In this document: positions 35,020-43,369 of the stretch, piece by piece
Layout: each line of letters starts with the position of its first letter
Numbering within the stretch: the first letter of the stretch is position 1
DNA from: Planomonospora sp. ID82291
GTDB lineage: Bacteria > Actinomycetota > Actinomycetes > Streptosporangiales > Streptosporangiaceae
Direction of reading: 5' to 3'
Assembly (NCBI RefSeq): GCF_015711645.1
Contig: NZ_JABTEX010000004.1
Location: forward strand, 248,001 to 312,000
Length of the DNA: 64,000 nucleotides
Made by a program: the position numbers and the translations under genes
The notes under the pieces: model-generated
What the model was told of the DNA's origin: nothing
Databases searched by the model: none
What the model saw: the letters and a program-made list of their open reading frames with translations, nothing else

Positions 35020-36566
35020 GACGGGAGACGTCCTCCGGGGTCGGTGTCGCTGTCGCCGTAGCCTGCGCTGAGCGCGCGGCGCATCTGCTCGAAGCCCTCG
35101 GCGAGTGCGGCGGGGTCGCCGCTGTCGGTGAGGGCCTCCTGGCTCGGGGACGAGGGCCGGGGTGCCGCCCGAGGGTCTTTGGGCTGCCGTTTGGGCAGGC
35201 CCAGGACGGTCGTGAGCGGCAGGTCCGCCTCGGCGGGGCCGGGGTGCCCGGTGTGCTCCGCGCTCGCGGACCCGGCGGTCGGGGCGGCCCCGGCGGCGGA
35301 GCCCGCGAGCGCGCCGGGGAGGCCGACGGTGTCGGGGAGGCCGGCGGTGTCGGGGAGGCCGGGGACGCCGGGGACGCCGGGGACGCCGAGGGGCCCGGCG
35401 GGTGGCGCGGAGGGGGCCTCCCGGGCGGCGGGCGGGGACGGGGCCTCCGCGGCGGATCGGCTCATGAGGTCGTCGGGCACCACGAGCACGGCCTTGACGC
35501 CGCCGCCGGCCGAGGGAGCGCTCACATCGACGCGGAACCCGTAGTCGTGGGTGAGCCGTCCGATGACGGCGAACCCGAGCCTGCGCTCGTCCTCCAGGGT
35601 GGTGACGTCGAAGACCGCGCGGTGCGCGAGCATCCGCTCGGCGGCGGTCCGCTGGAAGTGGTTCATGCCCAGGCCGGTGTCCTCCACCACGATGCGGTAG
35701 CCGGCCTGCACCCGCTGCACGTAGACGCCCACCGGATCGCTGGAGTAGTCGGTCGCGTTGGCCAGCAGCTCGGTCAGGGCGACGACGATCGGCTCCACCA
35801 CCCGGCCCTCGACGAACAGCTCGCCGACCTCCGGCAGGTAGGTGTGCTCGACGCGGTCGTAGGGGCCGATGCGGCCGCGGGCGCTCTCGACGATCTCGCG
35901 GAAGGTGCAGTCGGCCCGCTGCGTCCCCGGCCACGAACCGGTCAGGATGCGCAGGCGCTGGACCGCGTGCAGGCTCCGGGTCGCGACGTGGTCGATGTCG
36001 ATGAGGCTCTGGTGGTAGGCGCTCGCGGCCGGATGCCGGTCCAGCTCCTCGTCGATCTTGATCTGGAGCCGGGTCAGGAAGGCCTGCGCCTCGTCGGCCA
36101 TGCCGCGGACGCCGGCGCGGGCCGCCCGGCCGACCCCCGCCCGGGTGCTCTGCAGCGCCTCGCGCAGCAGGTCCTCGGCCGCCTGGTGGAGCTCCTCGAA
36201 CGGGGTGCCCTTCAGCAGGGGGTGCAGGAGGCCGGGCACGACCGCGTCCGAACCGGACCGCGCCTCGGCGTCCAGCGCCGCCGGCAGCCGCTGCCCCACC
36301 AGATGCCGGGTCTCCTCCAGCGCGGTCTGGTACCACTCGGCGTTCACGGTGATCTGCCGGCGCAGCTCCTCGGTGTCCTGGGCGAAGCGCAACTGCGCCT
36401 TCTCCAGGTCCCGCGCCGCCTCGATCCTGGCCTTGACCACCTCGTCCTCGGCGGTGCGCCGCGCCCGGACCGCGGCGTTCCTGCCGCGGGTCCGCACGAC
36501 CAGTGCTCCGCAGGCGGCGGCCAGTCCGCTGCTCAGCAGCACCTCGGCCACGACGTGTTCGATCAT
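35016..36566 (-). CDS. cvnA: Conservon protein CvnA (membrane-anchored histidine-kinase-like ATPase)
   Basis: 516 residues, first gene of the operon. N-terminal hydrophobic helix (about 6-25, VAEVLLSSGLAAACGALVV), a long coiled coil (about 30-190), then a GHKL ATPase domain with VALTELLANATDYSS, VVEDTGLGMN and LGFAVIGRLTHDYG. No phospho-accepting H-box is evident, as in other CvnA proteins. The C-terminal tail (about 385-516) is disordered and contains GVPGVPGVPGLPDTAG collagen-like repeats. It probably senses a membrane signal and works with CvnB-D. The six genes overlap without a gap, so one promoter upstream of 36566 likely serves all. Confidence 0.93.
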   Translation of the reverse strand: MIEHVVAEVLLSSGLAAACGALVVRTRGRNAAVRARRTAEDEVVKARIEAARDLEKAQLRFAQDTEELRRQITVNAEWYQTALEETRHLVGQRLPAALDAEARSGSDAVVPGLLHPLLKGTPFEELHQAAEDLLREALQSTRAGVGRAARAGVRGMADEAQAFLTRLQIKIDEELDRHPAASAYHQSLIDIDHVATRSLHAVQRLRILTGSWPGTQRADCTFREIVESARGRIGPYDRVEHTYLPEVGELFVEGRVVEPIVVALTELLANATDYSSDPVGVYVQRVQAGYRIVVEDTGLGMNHFQRTAAERMLAHRAVFDVTTLEDERRLGFAVIGRLTHDYGFRVDVSAPSAGGGVKAVLVVPDDLMSRSAAEAPSPPAAREAPSAPPAGPLGVPGVPGVPGLPDTAGLPDTVGLPGALAGSAAGAAPTAGSASAEHTGHPGPAEADLPLTTVLGLPKRQPKDPRAAPRPSSPSQEALTDSGDPAALAEGFEQMRRALSAGYGDSDTDPGGRLPS

Positions 36567-37498
36567 GAGAGTCCTTGGGCTGGGGGGCCGGAGGCGTGCC
36601 GGAGCGGGGGCCTGCCGGACGGCGGGGCCGGATCATCCGGCCGCAGGGCGACGCGCGACAGTGAATGCTCCCCGAACCGATTCGACCGGTGGTCCTGTTA
36701 ATTCCGAACGCGACTCATAATGGAATCGGCGGTAAACGCTAGCACGCTGTCATGTGATTCTCCACCGCTTGTCATATGTCCCGACCGGCAGTATGTGCTC
36801 TTGCTCCGGGTGTCATTTCGTGCGCGTTGACGGCCGATGACAGTGCATCATGCATCACCGCGGAGGGCAAGCGCCGGTTTTGTGTACGGTTCGGCCCCGT
36901 TGCTCACTGTGTGATTGTGCCGCCACTGTGTGAAGAAGAGGCTGACCGGGTGAACGGGGCGGGGATTTCCGCGTGCGCCAAGAGGTCTCGGAGAGATGTT
37001 CCGCCACCACCACGCGAGAAATGTTCACTTTCCAGGGGCGTATCGAGGTCCGTTTTGGTCGTCCGGCGCACTGAATGGCGACCGGTGAGTTCGGGTGCGC
37101 CCGCCGCCGCGTTTCGTCCGCTTCTCGCTGCATCGACATGGGGCGAACCGGAAACGGACGATCACCGTGTCCGCCGGCGCGGAGCCGAGGATCCTCCCGT
37201 ATGCGGTGGAGTTCTCCGACGGCACTGCGGACACGGAGAAAACGGTTCTCGTCCACCCGCCGTGGGCGGGGCCCGACGGAACGGCCCTCGGGCGGCGGCG
37301 GTCCCGGATATCCGGGCCCATGGCGGAGGCGGAGCGCGAGCCCCGACTGCGACCGTCTCGACAAACCCGGCCGTTTCCTATTGCTTCGAAGGTGGAAACG
37401 GGAAACGCCGGCCTTGGCCTTGTCCGTTCGGCGGTGTCTGCCGCAGGCTTGCAAACGGTGAATCACGGCTGCTCGGGCTGGCGGTGACGGAGGTTCAT
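36567..37498. other. Long A/T-richer intergenic region between the conservon and the XRE/TIR operon
   Basis: 932 bases with no convincing gene. G+C is visibly lower in the first half, around 36690-37060. It holds divergent promoters for cvnA and the XRE gene. Notable elements: TGTCAT-type motifs at 36748, 36769 and 36811 with the inverse ATGACA at 36837; a direct repeat CACTGTGTGA at 36905-36914 and 36924-36933 (19-bp period, first copy part of TCAC-TGT-GTGA); and a perfect 14-bp palindrome CCCGGATATCCGGG at 37303-37316. One frame is open across the whole region into the XRE gene, but its upstream part has unlike-protein composition. Confidence 0.6.
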
Positions 37499-38785
37499 GT
37501 GGTCCAGCAGTCCGTCCGGTTCGGAGGAGAACTACGGAGACGGCGTCTCGCCGCAGGTCTGACCCTGACCGATCTGGCACGGCTGGTCCATTACAGCAAG
37601 GCCCAGCTCAGCAAGGTCGAGCGAGGGGTCAAAACGCCGAGCCGCGAACTGGTCCGCCTGTGCGACGCCACGCTCGGCGCCGGAGGCCGGCTCGCCGCGC
37701 TGGCCCGCGGCCGGCCTCCGGGAGAAGGGCCCGCAGAGGCGGAGACCGGTGACGGGGAGGTGTGGCTGATGCAGTTGTCACCGGACGGGCAGAACCTGTT
37801 CCAGTCTGTCAGCCGACGGCAGGTCATGGCCGCGGGTGCGATCTCGCTCGCGGGGGCGGGCGGCGGGCCGGGGCTGTCATCGGACGCCGGTGACGGGAGA
37901 TTCCTGGAGATCTCCCGATCGCTTTTCGATCAGTACCGGCAACTCGGCCAAGCGGTGGGTCCCGCCCTTCTGCTCCCGGCACTGATCACCCAGACGCACA
38001 CACTCCGGGAGCTCTCCGCTCAGGCCGGTTCGCGTACCCGCCGGGCGGCGCTGAGACTCGGTTCCCGGTACGCCGAATACGTCGGCTGGCTGGTACAGGA
38101 GACAGGCGACGAGCGGGCGGCCCTGTGGTGGACGCGGCGCGCAGTCGAGCTGGCGGCGGCCGGTGATGATCATGACCTCGCCGCATACGGACTGGTCCGT
38201 CATGCCTTGGTCACGTTGTATCGGGAGGAGGCCGACCAGACCATTGAACTGGCCCGGCGGGCGCAGAGCGGAAAACTGCCTCCGCGGATCCGCGGCCTGG
38301 CCGCGCAGCGGCAGGCTCAGGGGCATGCACTCGCGGGTGACTACGGCGCCTGCATGCGCAGCCTGGACCGTGCCCGCACGCTGCTCGGGCTGCACGTCCA
38401 GGACCCGGACACGCCCGTCATCGGCACCATGAACCTGCCCGACCCGGTCGCGATGATCACGGGTTGGTGCCTGTACGACCTGGGACGGCCGAAGGAGGCG
38501 GCCGAGGCCATGGACCGGCAGCTGGCGCTGATCCCACCCCGTGCACTGCGCACCCGGGTCCGTTACGGAGTGCGCAGCGCTCTCGCCCATGCTGCGGCCG
38601 GAGAGATCGACCACGCCTGCCGCCTGACCGGCCGACTGCTCGACGCGGCCGTCACCGTCAGCTCCGCCACCATCGCCGCGGACCTGCGCGGTCTCGCCCG
38701 GATCCTGGCGCGCCACCCGCGGAGTCCGTCGGTGCGCGACCTGGCTCCCGAACTCGGCACGGCCCTGCAGATCGTCACCCCGTAG
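37499..38785 (+). CDS. XRE-family regulator with C-terminal TPR-like region (first gene of the TIR operon)
   Basis: 428 residues. N-terminal Cro/CI-type HTH: FGGELRRRRLAAGLTLTDLA then RLVHYSKAQLSKVERGVKTP. A short hydrophobic/Gly stretch (AAGAISLAGAGGG) and a helical TPR-like region follow to the end (AALRLGSRYAEYVGWLVQE ... WWTRRAVELAAAGDDHDLA ... AAQRQAQGHALAGDYGACM). HTH-TPR regulators of this build are common in actinomycetes. GTG 37499 has GGAGG 5 nt upstream; GTG 37484 is possible. The gene ends 12 bp before the TIR gene, so it is probably the operon's own regulator, and repeats at 36905-36933 are candidate sites. Confidence 0.85.
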   Translation: MVQQSVRFGGELRRRRLAAGLTLTDLARLVHYSKAQLSKVERGVKTPSRELVRLCDATLGAGGRLAALARGRPPGEGPAEAETGDGEVWLMQLSPDGQNLFQSVSRRQVMAAGAISLAGAGGGPGLSSDAGDGRFLEISRSLFDQYRQLGQAVGPALLLPALITQTHTLRELSAQAGSRTRRAALRLGSRYAEYVGWLVQETGDERAALWWTRRAVELAAAGDDHDLAAYGLVRHALVTLYREEADQTIELARRAQSGKLPPRIRGLAAQRQAQGHALAGDYGACMRSLDRARTLLGLHVQDPDTPVIGTMNLPDPVAMITGWCLYDLGRPKEAAEAMDRQLALIPPRALRTRVRYGVRSALAHAAAGEIDHACRLTGRLLDAAVTVSSATIAADLRGLARILARHPRSPSVRDLAPELGTALQIVTP

Positions 38786-38797
38786 GAGGGAACCGCC

Positions 38798-39568
38798 ATG
38801 CACGACGTCTTCATCAACTACCGCACCGGGGACGGAGAGAAGAGCGCCGCCCTGATCGCGATGAGCCTCTCGGACCGCTTCGGGAAGGACCGGATCTTCC
38901 GGGCCTCGCAGTCCATCGGACCGGGCGAGCACTTCCCCGCGAGACTCCTCGGCGCGGTGCGCCGCAGCGCCGTCCTGCTCGCCGTCATCGGCCCGGAGTG
39001 GATCCGCTCGTCCGCCGCGTTGCACGACCAGGACGACTGGGTCCGCAAGGAGATCGCCGAGGCGTTCGCCTGCGGAATACCGGTCATCCCGGTCCTGGAG
39101 GGCCGCACGACCGAGCGGCTGGACGGCGCGCTGCTCCCGGCGGAACTGGTCCGGCTCGCCGAGGTCCAGTACGTCCGCCTGGACTATCAGAACGTGCAGG
39201 CGGACCTCACGCGCATCGGTGACATGCTGGCCGCCCGGGTGCCGTCCCTCAAGGAGGCTGACCGCCTCGCCTCGCGGCCACCCGGTCCGGACGCCGCCGG
39301 CGACGCGGCGGGCAATGCGGCGGGCAATGCGGTGGGCAATGCGGCGGGCGACGTGTACGGCACGAGCGTGCAGAGCCGCGACATCACCGGAGACGTGGGC
39401 ACCGTCACCAAGCACAGTCACGGACCGGTGCACCTGGGGAAGGGCGATCTCTACAGCAATTCCCCGCGTTTCTCCGGCGACGGCGCGACGTACGTCGCAG
39501 GGGACAACCAGGGCGGCATCCGCCACCGGTTCGGCGGTTCCCGTGGAAACGAGGACGGCGACCGTTGA
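38798..39568 (+). CDS. TIR-domain protein with C-terminal Gly/Asn-rich interaction motif
   Basis: 256 residues. Residues 1-145 form a TIR domain: HDVFINYRTGD (box 1), DRIFRASQSIGPGEHFPARL (region of the BB loop), LLAVIGPEWI, and W81-x3-E85 in DWVRKEIAEAFACGIPVIPVL, where E85 is the expected NADase glutamate. Bacterial TIR effectors cleave NAD+ or make signalling cyclic ADP-ribose isomers. Residues 161-184 are a 4-residue repeat (AGNA). Residues 185-245 are Gly/Asp/Asn-rich (DVYGTSVQSRDITGDV, GDLYSNSPRFSGDGATY) and resemble the start of the next protein. GGAGGG precedes the ATG. The stop overlaps the next start (TTGA). Confidence 0.9.
   Translation: MHDVFINYRTGDGEKSAALIAMSLSDRFGKDRIFRASQSIGPGEHFPARLLGAVRRSAVLLAVIGPEWIRSSAALHDQDDWVRKEIAEAFACGIPVIPVLEGRTTERLDGALLPAELVRLAEVQYVRLDYQNVQADLTRIGDMLAARVPSLKEADRLASRPPGPDAAGDAAGNAAGNAVGNAAGDVYGTSVQSRDITGDVGTVTKHSHGPVHLGKGDLYSNSPRFSGDGATYVAGDNQGGIRHRFGGSRGNEDGDR
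39302..39349 (+). repeat. Four 12-bp tandem repeats in the TIR gene
   Basis: GACGCGGCGGGC followed by three copies of AATGCGG(C/T)GGGC encode GDAAGNAAGNAVGNAA-type linker. The units repeat the codon AAT, which is rare in such G+C-rich genes, so the array looks recently amplified. The frame is kept whatever the copy number. Confidence 0.88.
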
Positions 39569-41556
39569 GCGACCAGATCATCTCTTCCGTGCTCAGCGAC
39601 GGCGGAGAGGTGCACGCGGGCCGGGGAGACCAGTACAACAGCGACGGGCCCCAGTACAACAACTGCACCTTCGCCGCATCGGCCGGAGCCGGGGGGAAGC
39701 ACCCCCGAACCGTCGCCGACGACCAGTTGCTGTGGCTCTGGCGGCGCTTCGTGCACCCCGGAGGATTCGGCAGGGCCCGAAGGGTCCTGTCCTCCTGCGG
39801 CACCGTGCTCCTGGACGGGACACCGGGCAGCGGACGGACGGCCGCGGCGAAGATGCTCCTGTACGAATTGCGCTCCGGCCCGGAGACGTTCCGCGAACTG
39901 CTGCCGGACGAGGAGCGGGAGGGGCACCCGAACGTCGAGGGCGTCGGTGACGGTGACCTGGTGTGGCTGGACCTTGCGACCGCTTCCGAGCGGCTCTGGA
40001 GTGAGGTCCACGGAGGGCTTCCCTCGTTGCGGAAGACGGTGCAGGAGCGCGGCGCCCGGCTGGTGGTCGTGCTGCCGGGCGGCAGGGTCGAGCGGCTCCA
40101 CCCGGAACTCGGTCAGTATCGCGTCGAGATCACTCGTCCGCCGGGCGCGCAGGTGTTCCAGCGCTACCTGCGCCTGGCCGGCGTCCCCGCGTCCGACACC
40201 GTGGCGCCGGTGCCCGCGCTCTCGGGTTTCCTGCGCGCGAACCGGTCGATGCAGGAGATCGCCGAATTCGCCGAGCGGGTCGCCAGGGCGAGGAGCGCTC
40301 CGGGCGCGGGAGGATTCGCCACCTGGTGCGAGAACGCCCGCGCCGCGGTGACCGATCGGAGCGCGGAGGTCGCCCGGTTCGTCGCCCAGCTGCGCCGGGG
40401 ACCGCAGCGCGCCCTGCTGCTGACCGCGGCCATGCTGCACGGTGCCCACGCCGACGCCGTCCACGGAGCCGGGGCCGTGCTGCTGCGCATGGTCGAGAAC
40501 CCGCAGGAGGAGTGCCCGCTGCTGGAGCGCGCGGACCTTGTCGAGAGGCTCCACGAGATCCACGCGGAGCCCGACGCCCACGGCAAGGTGTCGTTCAGGA
40601 AGCCCGGGTACGACGCGGCGGTCCGTGCCCATTTCTGGAGGCACATGCCGGAACTCCGCGAGCACCTGCAGGCGTGGGTGGAGAAGACCGTCGGGTCTCC
40701 GGATCTCGATCGAGGCGACCGCGATGGTCTGGTCAGGCGGTTCGCCGAGCAGTGCCTGCACGACAGATACCGGACGGCGCTGGTGTCGCTCCTGTGGCGG
40801 TGGACGGCGGGGCCCTCCAGAAGCGAGCTCAGGCTGCGGGCGGCCGCCGGGCTTCTGGAGCAGGGTCTTCAGCATGACGAGCACGGTCGGTTCTTCCGCG
40901 AAAAGATCTTCGAGTGGTCGCTCAAGGAGGACCTGCCCGACGGACTGTCCCAGGTGCTCGTCGAGGCATGCTGGCAGACGATGGCCGTCCGCCATCCGGA
41001 CCAGGCGATGGTCCGCCTCCACCACCTGGCCCGGCGGGAGGGCCGGGCGACCCGGGCGCGCGAGGCGCTCGTCGGGCTGGTGCGGGCCGATCCCCGCCTC
41101 CACCGGAGCATGCTGGAACGGCTCTGCCGCCACTTCACCGGAGAGCTGGGGAGGAGGGAGTGGCCGCTCGACGTCGACCTGTTCCTGGAGCTCGCCGAAC
41201 CGCGGCTGATCACCGACGGCGGGACGCACGCCCACGCGTTCCTCGCCGACACCGCGGTACGGGAGCGGCTGGCGGCCGGCTGGAGTGCGGCTTTCCGGCT
41301 CCGCGCACCTGATGAGTGGACCCCGCAGGCGCACGCCTGGCTCTCCGCGGCCTCCCGGCAGGGGCGGTACCGCGCCCGGCTCGTCGACGTCCTCATGGAG
41401 GGCAGTGAGCGGCGGATGGACGTCCGGGCGCGTCTCTACGTCCTCGCGCGGGGCGTGGACCGTTCCACGGCGGTGGGGCGGCGGGACGTCGACTCCGTCG
41501 CCGAGCACGTCTATCGGAGGACCAACGCCGCTCGGGCGGCCCGGCCCGGTGAATGA
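39565..41556 (+). CDS. P-loop NTPase with arginine-variant Walker A, coupled to TIR
   Basis: 663 residues, TTG start overlapping the TIR stop (TTGA). Residues 1-44 are Gly/Asn-rich (GGEVHAGRGDQYNSDGPQYN) and match the TIR protein's C-terminal motif. The P-loop GTPGSGRT (85-92) has Arg91 where Lys is usual. Candidate Walker B strands are LVWLDLATA (about 132-140) or LVVVLPGG (about 163-170). The remainder is helical, with W/R-rich repeats (about 380-650) like a TPR/HEAT-type sensor array. The layout, ATPase core plus C-terminal repeats preceded by a homotypic-like motif, is reminiscent of STAND/NLR-type sensors, but the NTPase is not a clear NACHT or NB-ARC member. Probably the sensor or switch that triggers the TIR protein. 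Confidence 0.78.
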   Translation: MSDQIISSVLSDGGEVHAGRGDQYNSDGPQYNNCTFAASAGAGGKHPRTVADDQLLWLWRRFVHPGGFGRARRVLSSCGTVLLDGTPGSGRTAAAKMLLYELRSGPETFRELLPDEEREGHPNVEGVGDGDLVWLDLATASERLWSEVHGGLPSLRKTVQERGARLVVVLPGGRVERLHPELGQYRVEITRPPGAQVFQRYLRLAGVPASDTVAPVPALSGFLRANRSMQEIAEFAERVARARSAPGAGGFATWCENARAAVTDRSAEVARFVAQLRRGPQRALLLTAAMLHGAHADAVHGAGAVLLRMVENPQEECPLLERADLVERLHEIHAEPDAHGKVSFRKPGYDAAVRAHFWRHMPELREHLQAWVEKTVGSPDLDRGDRDGLVRRFAEQCLHDRYRTALVSLLWRWTAGPSRSELRLRAAAGLLEQGLQHDEHGRFFREKIFEWSLKEDLPDGLSQVLVEACWQTMAVRHPDQAMVRLHHLARREGRATRAREALVGLVRADPRLHRSMLERLCRHFTGELGRREWPLDVDLFLELAEPRLITDGGTHAHAFLADTAVRERLAAGWSAAFRLRAPDEWTPQAHAWLSAASRQGRYRARLVDVLMEGSERRMDVRARLYVLARGVDRSTAVGRRDVDSVAEHVYRRTNAARAARPGE

Positions 41557-41588
41557 ACGTCGGAACGACGGATCAGGGAGACACGCTC

Positions 41589-42674
41589 ATGAGTTCTGGC
41601 CGCAACACCGTGACGATCTACTTCACGGTCTTCGGCGGGTTGATCCTCGCAGGCCTCGTCCTGTTCGCCCCCCGGCAGATCTGGAGCTGGCTGCTGCCGG
41701 TTCTGCTGCTCGCGGGCCTGGCGGTGGCGGGGACGAAGGTCTTCGGACGCCGGCCGGTCCCACCGCCACGGCCGGAGCCGTACCGGCCCGTGATCCCGGT
41801 GGAGTCCGGAGAGCAACGCGTCGTCCAGGTGCCTCTCCCGAGCAACGAGGAGGACTACGACTTCCTGTTCTCCGCGGTGGTGCGATGGTCGCCGCTCGGT
41901 GCCGCGGTGAACGAGTCCGCGATCAGCCGGGAAGGTCTGGCGATCGACGCGATCCTGGAGCGTGCCCGGAGGATCACCGAGGATCGGCACCCCGCCAGGG
42001 CCGCGCTGGTCCAGCACGAACTGAACGGCGCACTGGGCAGGATGCAGCCGGATGACACGGGGTGCCTGCGGGCGATGGCCGAGTCCGTCACGCTCACACT
42101 CTCCGGCCACGACCAGGAGCGGCTGGACAAGATGGCCACGGTCCGCAAGAACAGGGCGCTCTGGGAGCACGAGAGGAAATACGAGCAGAGCAAGCGGGAG
42201 TACCTCGGTGAGGACGTGCTGAAGGACACCGGCAGTGCCGTGGTCTGGTGGCTGGCCAGGAACGACGACCAGGTGGACCGGACGGTGAAGGACATCGGGG
42301 CTCTCGCGCAGCTCTCCTCTGCGGCGAACAACACGGAGGTGCCCGAGCGGTTCCGGCATCTCGTGCCCGATCCGGGCGCCGCCCGGTCACCGGACGCGTC
42401 GGCGGCGTATCCGGATCGCACCGGGACGACCGGATCCCCCCGGGAGGGGACCTCCGCCGCCGATCACTTCGACGCCTTCCTCCGCGCGATGGACTTCCCG
42501 GAGGGCGACCCGCAGCGTGCCCTGCTCGCCCGGCAGGTGGCCGAGCGCGTCGCCGAGTACGGCAGGCAGGAGGTGGCGGACGGCCTCCTGCGACGGTTCG
42601 ACCCGTCCGACGCTCCCGCGCCGGGCGGGTTCGATCCTTCGGTGGAGAGCCCGGACGCACTACCGGGTGCCTGA
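41589..42674 (+). CDS. Two-TM protein with possible SPFH-like cytosolic domain (third effector-operon gene)
   Basis: 361 residues. Two transmembrane helices at about 9-26 and 31-48, then a cytosolic region: VVQVPLPSNEEDYDFLFSAV, AISREGLAIDAILERARRIT, LVQHELNGALGRM, ESVTLTLSGHDQERLDKM, then a charged coiled coil. Strand/helix order and phrases such as FLFSAVVRW and ILERARRIT suggest an SPFH/band-7-like fold, but I am not certain. The C-terminal 110 residues are Pro/Gly/Asp-rich. The ATG at 41589 follows GGGAG; an ATG at 41553 overlapping the NTPase stop is an alternative. In the operon it could be the membrane anchor for the TIR/NTPase pair. Confidence 0.68.
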   Translation: MSSGRNTVTIYFTVFGGLILAGLVLFAPRQIWSWLLPVLLLAGLAVAGTKVFGRRPVPPPRPEPYRPVIPVESGEQRVVQVPLPSNEEDYDFLFSAVVRWSPLGAAVNESAISREGLAIDAILERARRITEDRHPARAALVQHELNGALGRMQPDDTGCLRAMAESVTLTLSGHDQERLDKMATVRKNRALWEHERKYEQSKREYLGEDVLKDTGSAVVWWLARNDDQVDRTVKDIGALAQLSSAANNTEVPERFRHLVPDPGAARSPDASAAYPDRTGTTGSPREGTSAADHFDAFLRAMDFPEGDPQRALLARQVAERVAEYGRQEVADGLLRRFDPSDAPAPGGFDPSVESPDALPGA

Positions 42675-42704
42675 CCGCCCGGACGCCTCCGGGCGGTCAG
42701 GCAC
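42667..42704. terminator. Perfect hairpin between the two convergent conflict operons
   Basis: A 16-bp perfect stem, GTGCCTGACCGCCCGG (42667-42682) and its complement (42689-42704), with a 6-nt loop. It overlaps the stop codon of the membrane protein gene (42672-42674). It can terminate both operons. No T-run, as expected in this genome. Confidence 0.85.
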
Positions 42705-42790
42705 GCCGGACGGAGGCGGCCGTCGGCCCGCCGGGGGCGGCCCCCGCTCCGGAAGCCCGTGGTCACCGCCCCGCCCCGTCCGCGGAACGC

Positions 42791-43369
42791 TCAGCGGCGC
42801 TCCGGCTCCGGCGGGGTGGGGTCGATCACGCGCACCCGGGGATCGTCCGCCGGGTAGCCGAGCCGCCGGACGAGATCGGATGTCCCGCCGGGGCCGTCGC
42901 CGTCCTGCCCGTTCCAGACGAGGAGAACGCGAGGTCGGGCGTCCATCCGGCGTGCCAGCGCCACCATGCGGGCGTTGGTCAGGGCGAACACTCCGCCGCA
43001 GGCCTCCTCCCCACCGGCGCGGCCCGTGCCGTCGGGGGGCGGGAGCACCTCGGCGACCCGGAGCAGGCGGCGGAAGCGCTCGCCCCAGCCGGTGCCCGGA
43101 AGGTCCACCGACCGCCGCCGGAACTCCTCGACGGGCAGTGCCAGGCAGAGCAGGACGCGGGCGCCGCGGGCGTGCCCCTCTTCGGCGGCGATCACGTCTG
43201 CTCCGCGGGCGCCTCCGCAGATCACGGTCGTGTCCGGCCCGACCGCCCAGGCGTCGAAGGCGGCGCGGATCTCCTCCGTCACCCAGGGGATGCGCGAAGG
43301 GGGGAACCGGGCGGCCGGACGGCCGGGGGCGTCGATCATGTGACCGGCCGCGATGATCACACGAGTCAT
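42791..43369 (-). CDS. SLOG-like (Rossmannoid nucleotide-binding) protein
   Basis: 192 residues. The diagnostic piece is TTVICGGARGADVIAAEEGH (about 47-66), the GG-x-RG-AD motif of YspA/SLOG-type proteins, after VIIAAGHMIDAPG and with a later LTNARMVALARRM and VLLVWNGQDGDGPGGTSD. SLOG domains bind or process nucleotides and occur as sensors or effectors in TIR, cGAS-like and related conflict systems. The start codon shares one base with the preceding gene's stop (TGATG), so the two are coupled. It is the last gene of the reverse operon. A standalone lysine-decarboxylase-like activity is less likely. Confidence 0.72.
   Translation of the reverse strand: MTRVIIAAGHMIDAPGRPAARFPPSRIPWVTEEIRAAFDAWAVGPDTTVICGGARGADVIAAEEGHARGARVLLCLALPVEEFRRRSVDLPGTGWGERFRRLLRVAEVLPPPDGTGRAGGEEACGGVFALTNARMVALARRMDARPRVLLVWNGQDGDGPGGTSDLVRRLGYPADDPRVRVIDPTPPEPERR

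Noticed and set aside
37075-37461. Small forward frames in the A/T-richer gap before the XRE gene
   Set aside because: Ser/Arg-rich translations, several overlapping frames equally open, no ribosome-binding site and no consistent codon bias.
36776-37498. Extension of the XRE gene upstream to 36776
   Set aside because: The frame is open, but the added 240 residues are compositionally unlike protein and have no Shine-Dalgarno; the HTH begins just after GTG 37499, which has one.
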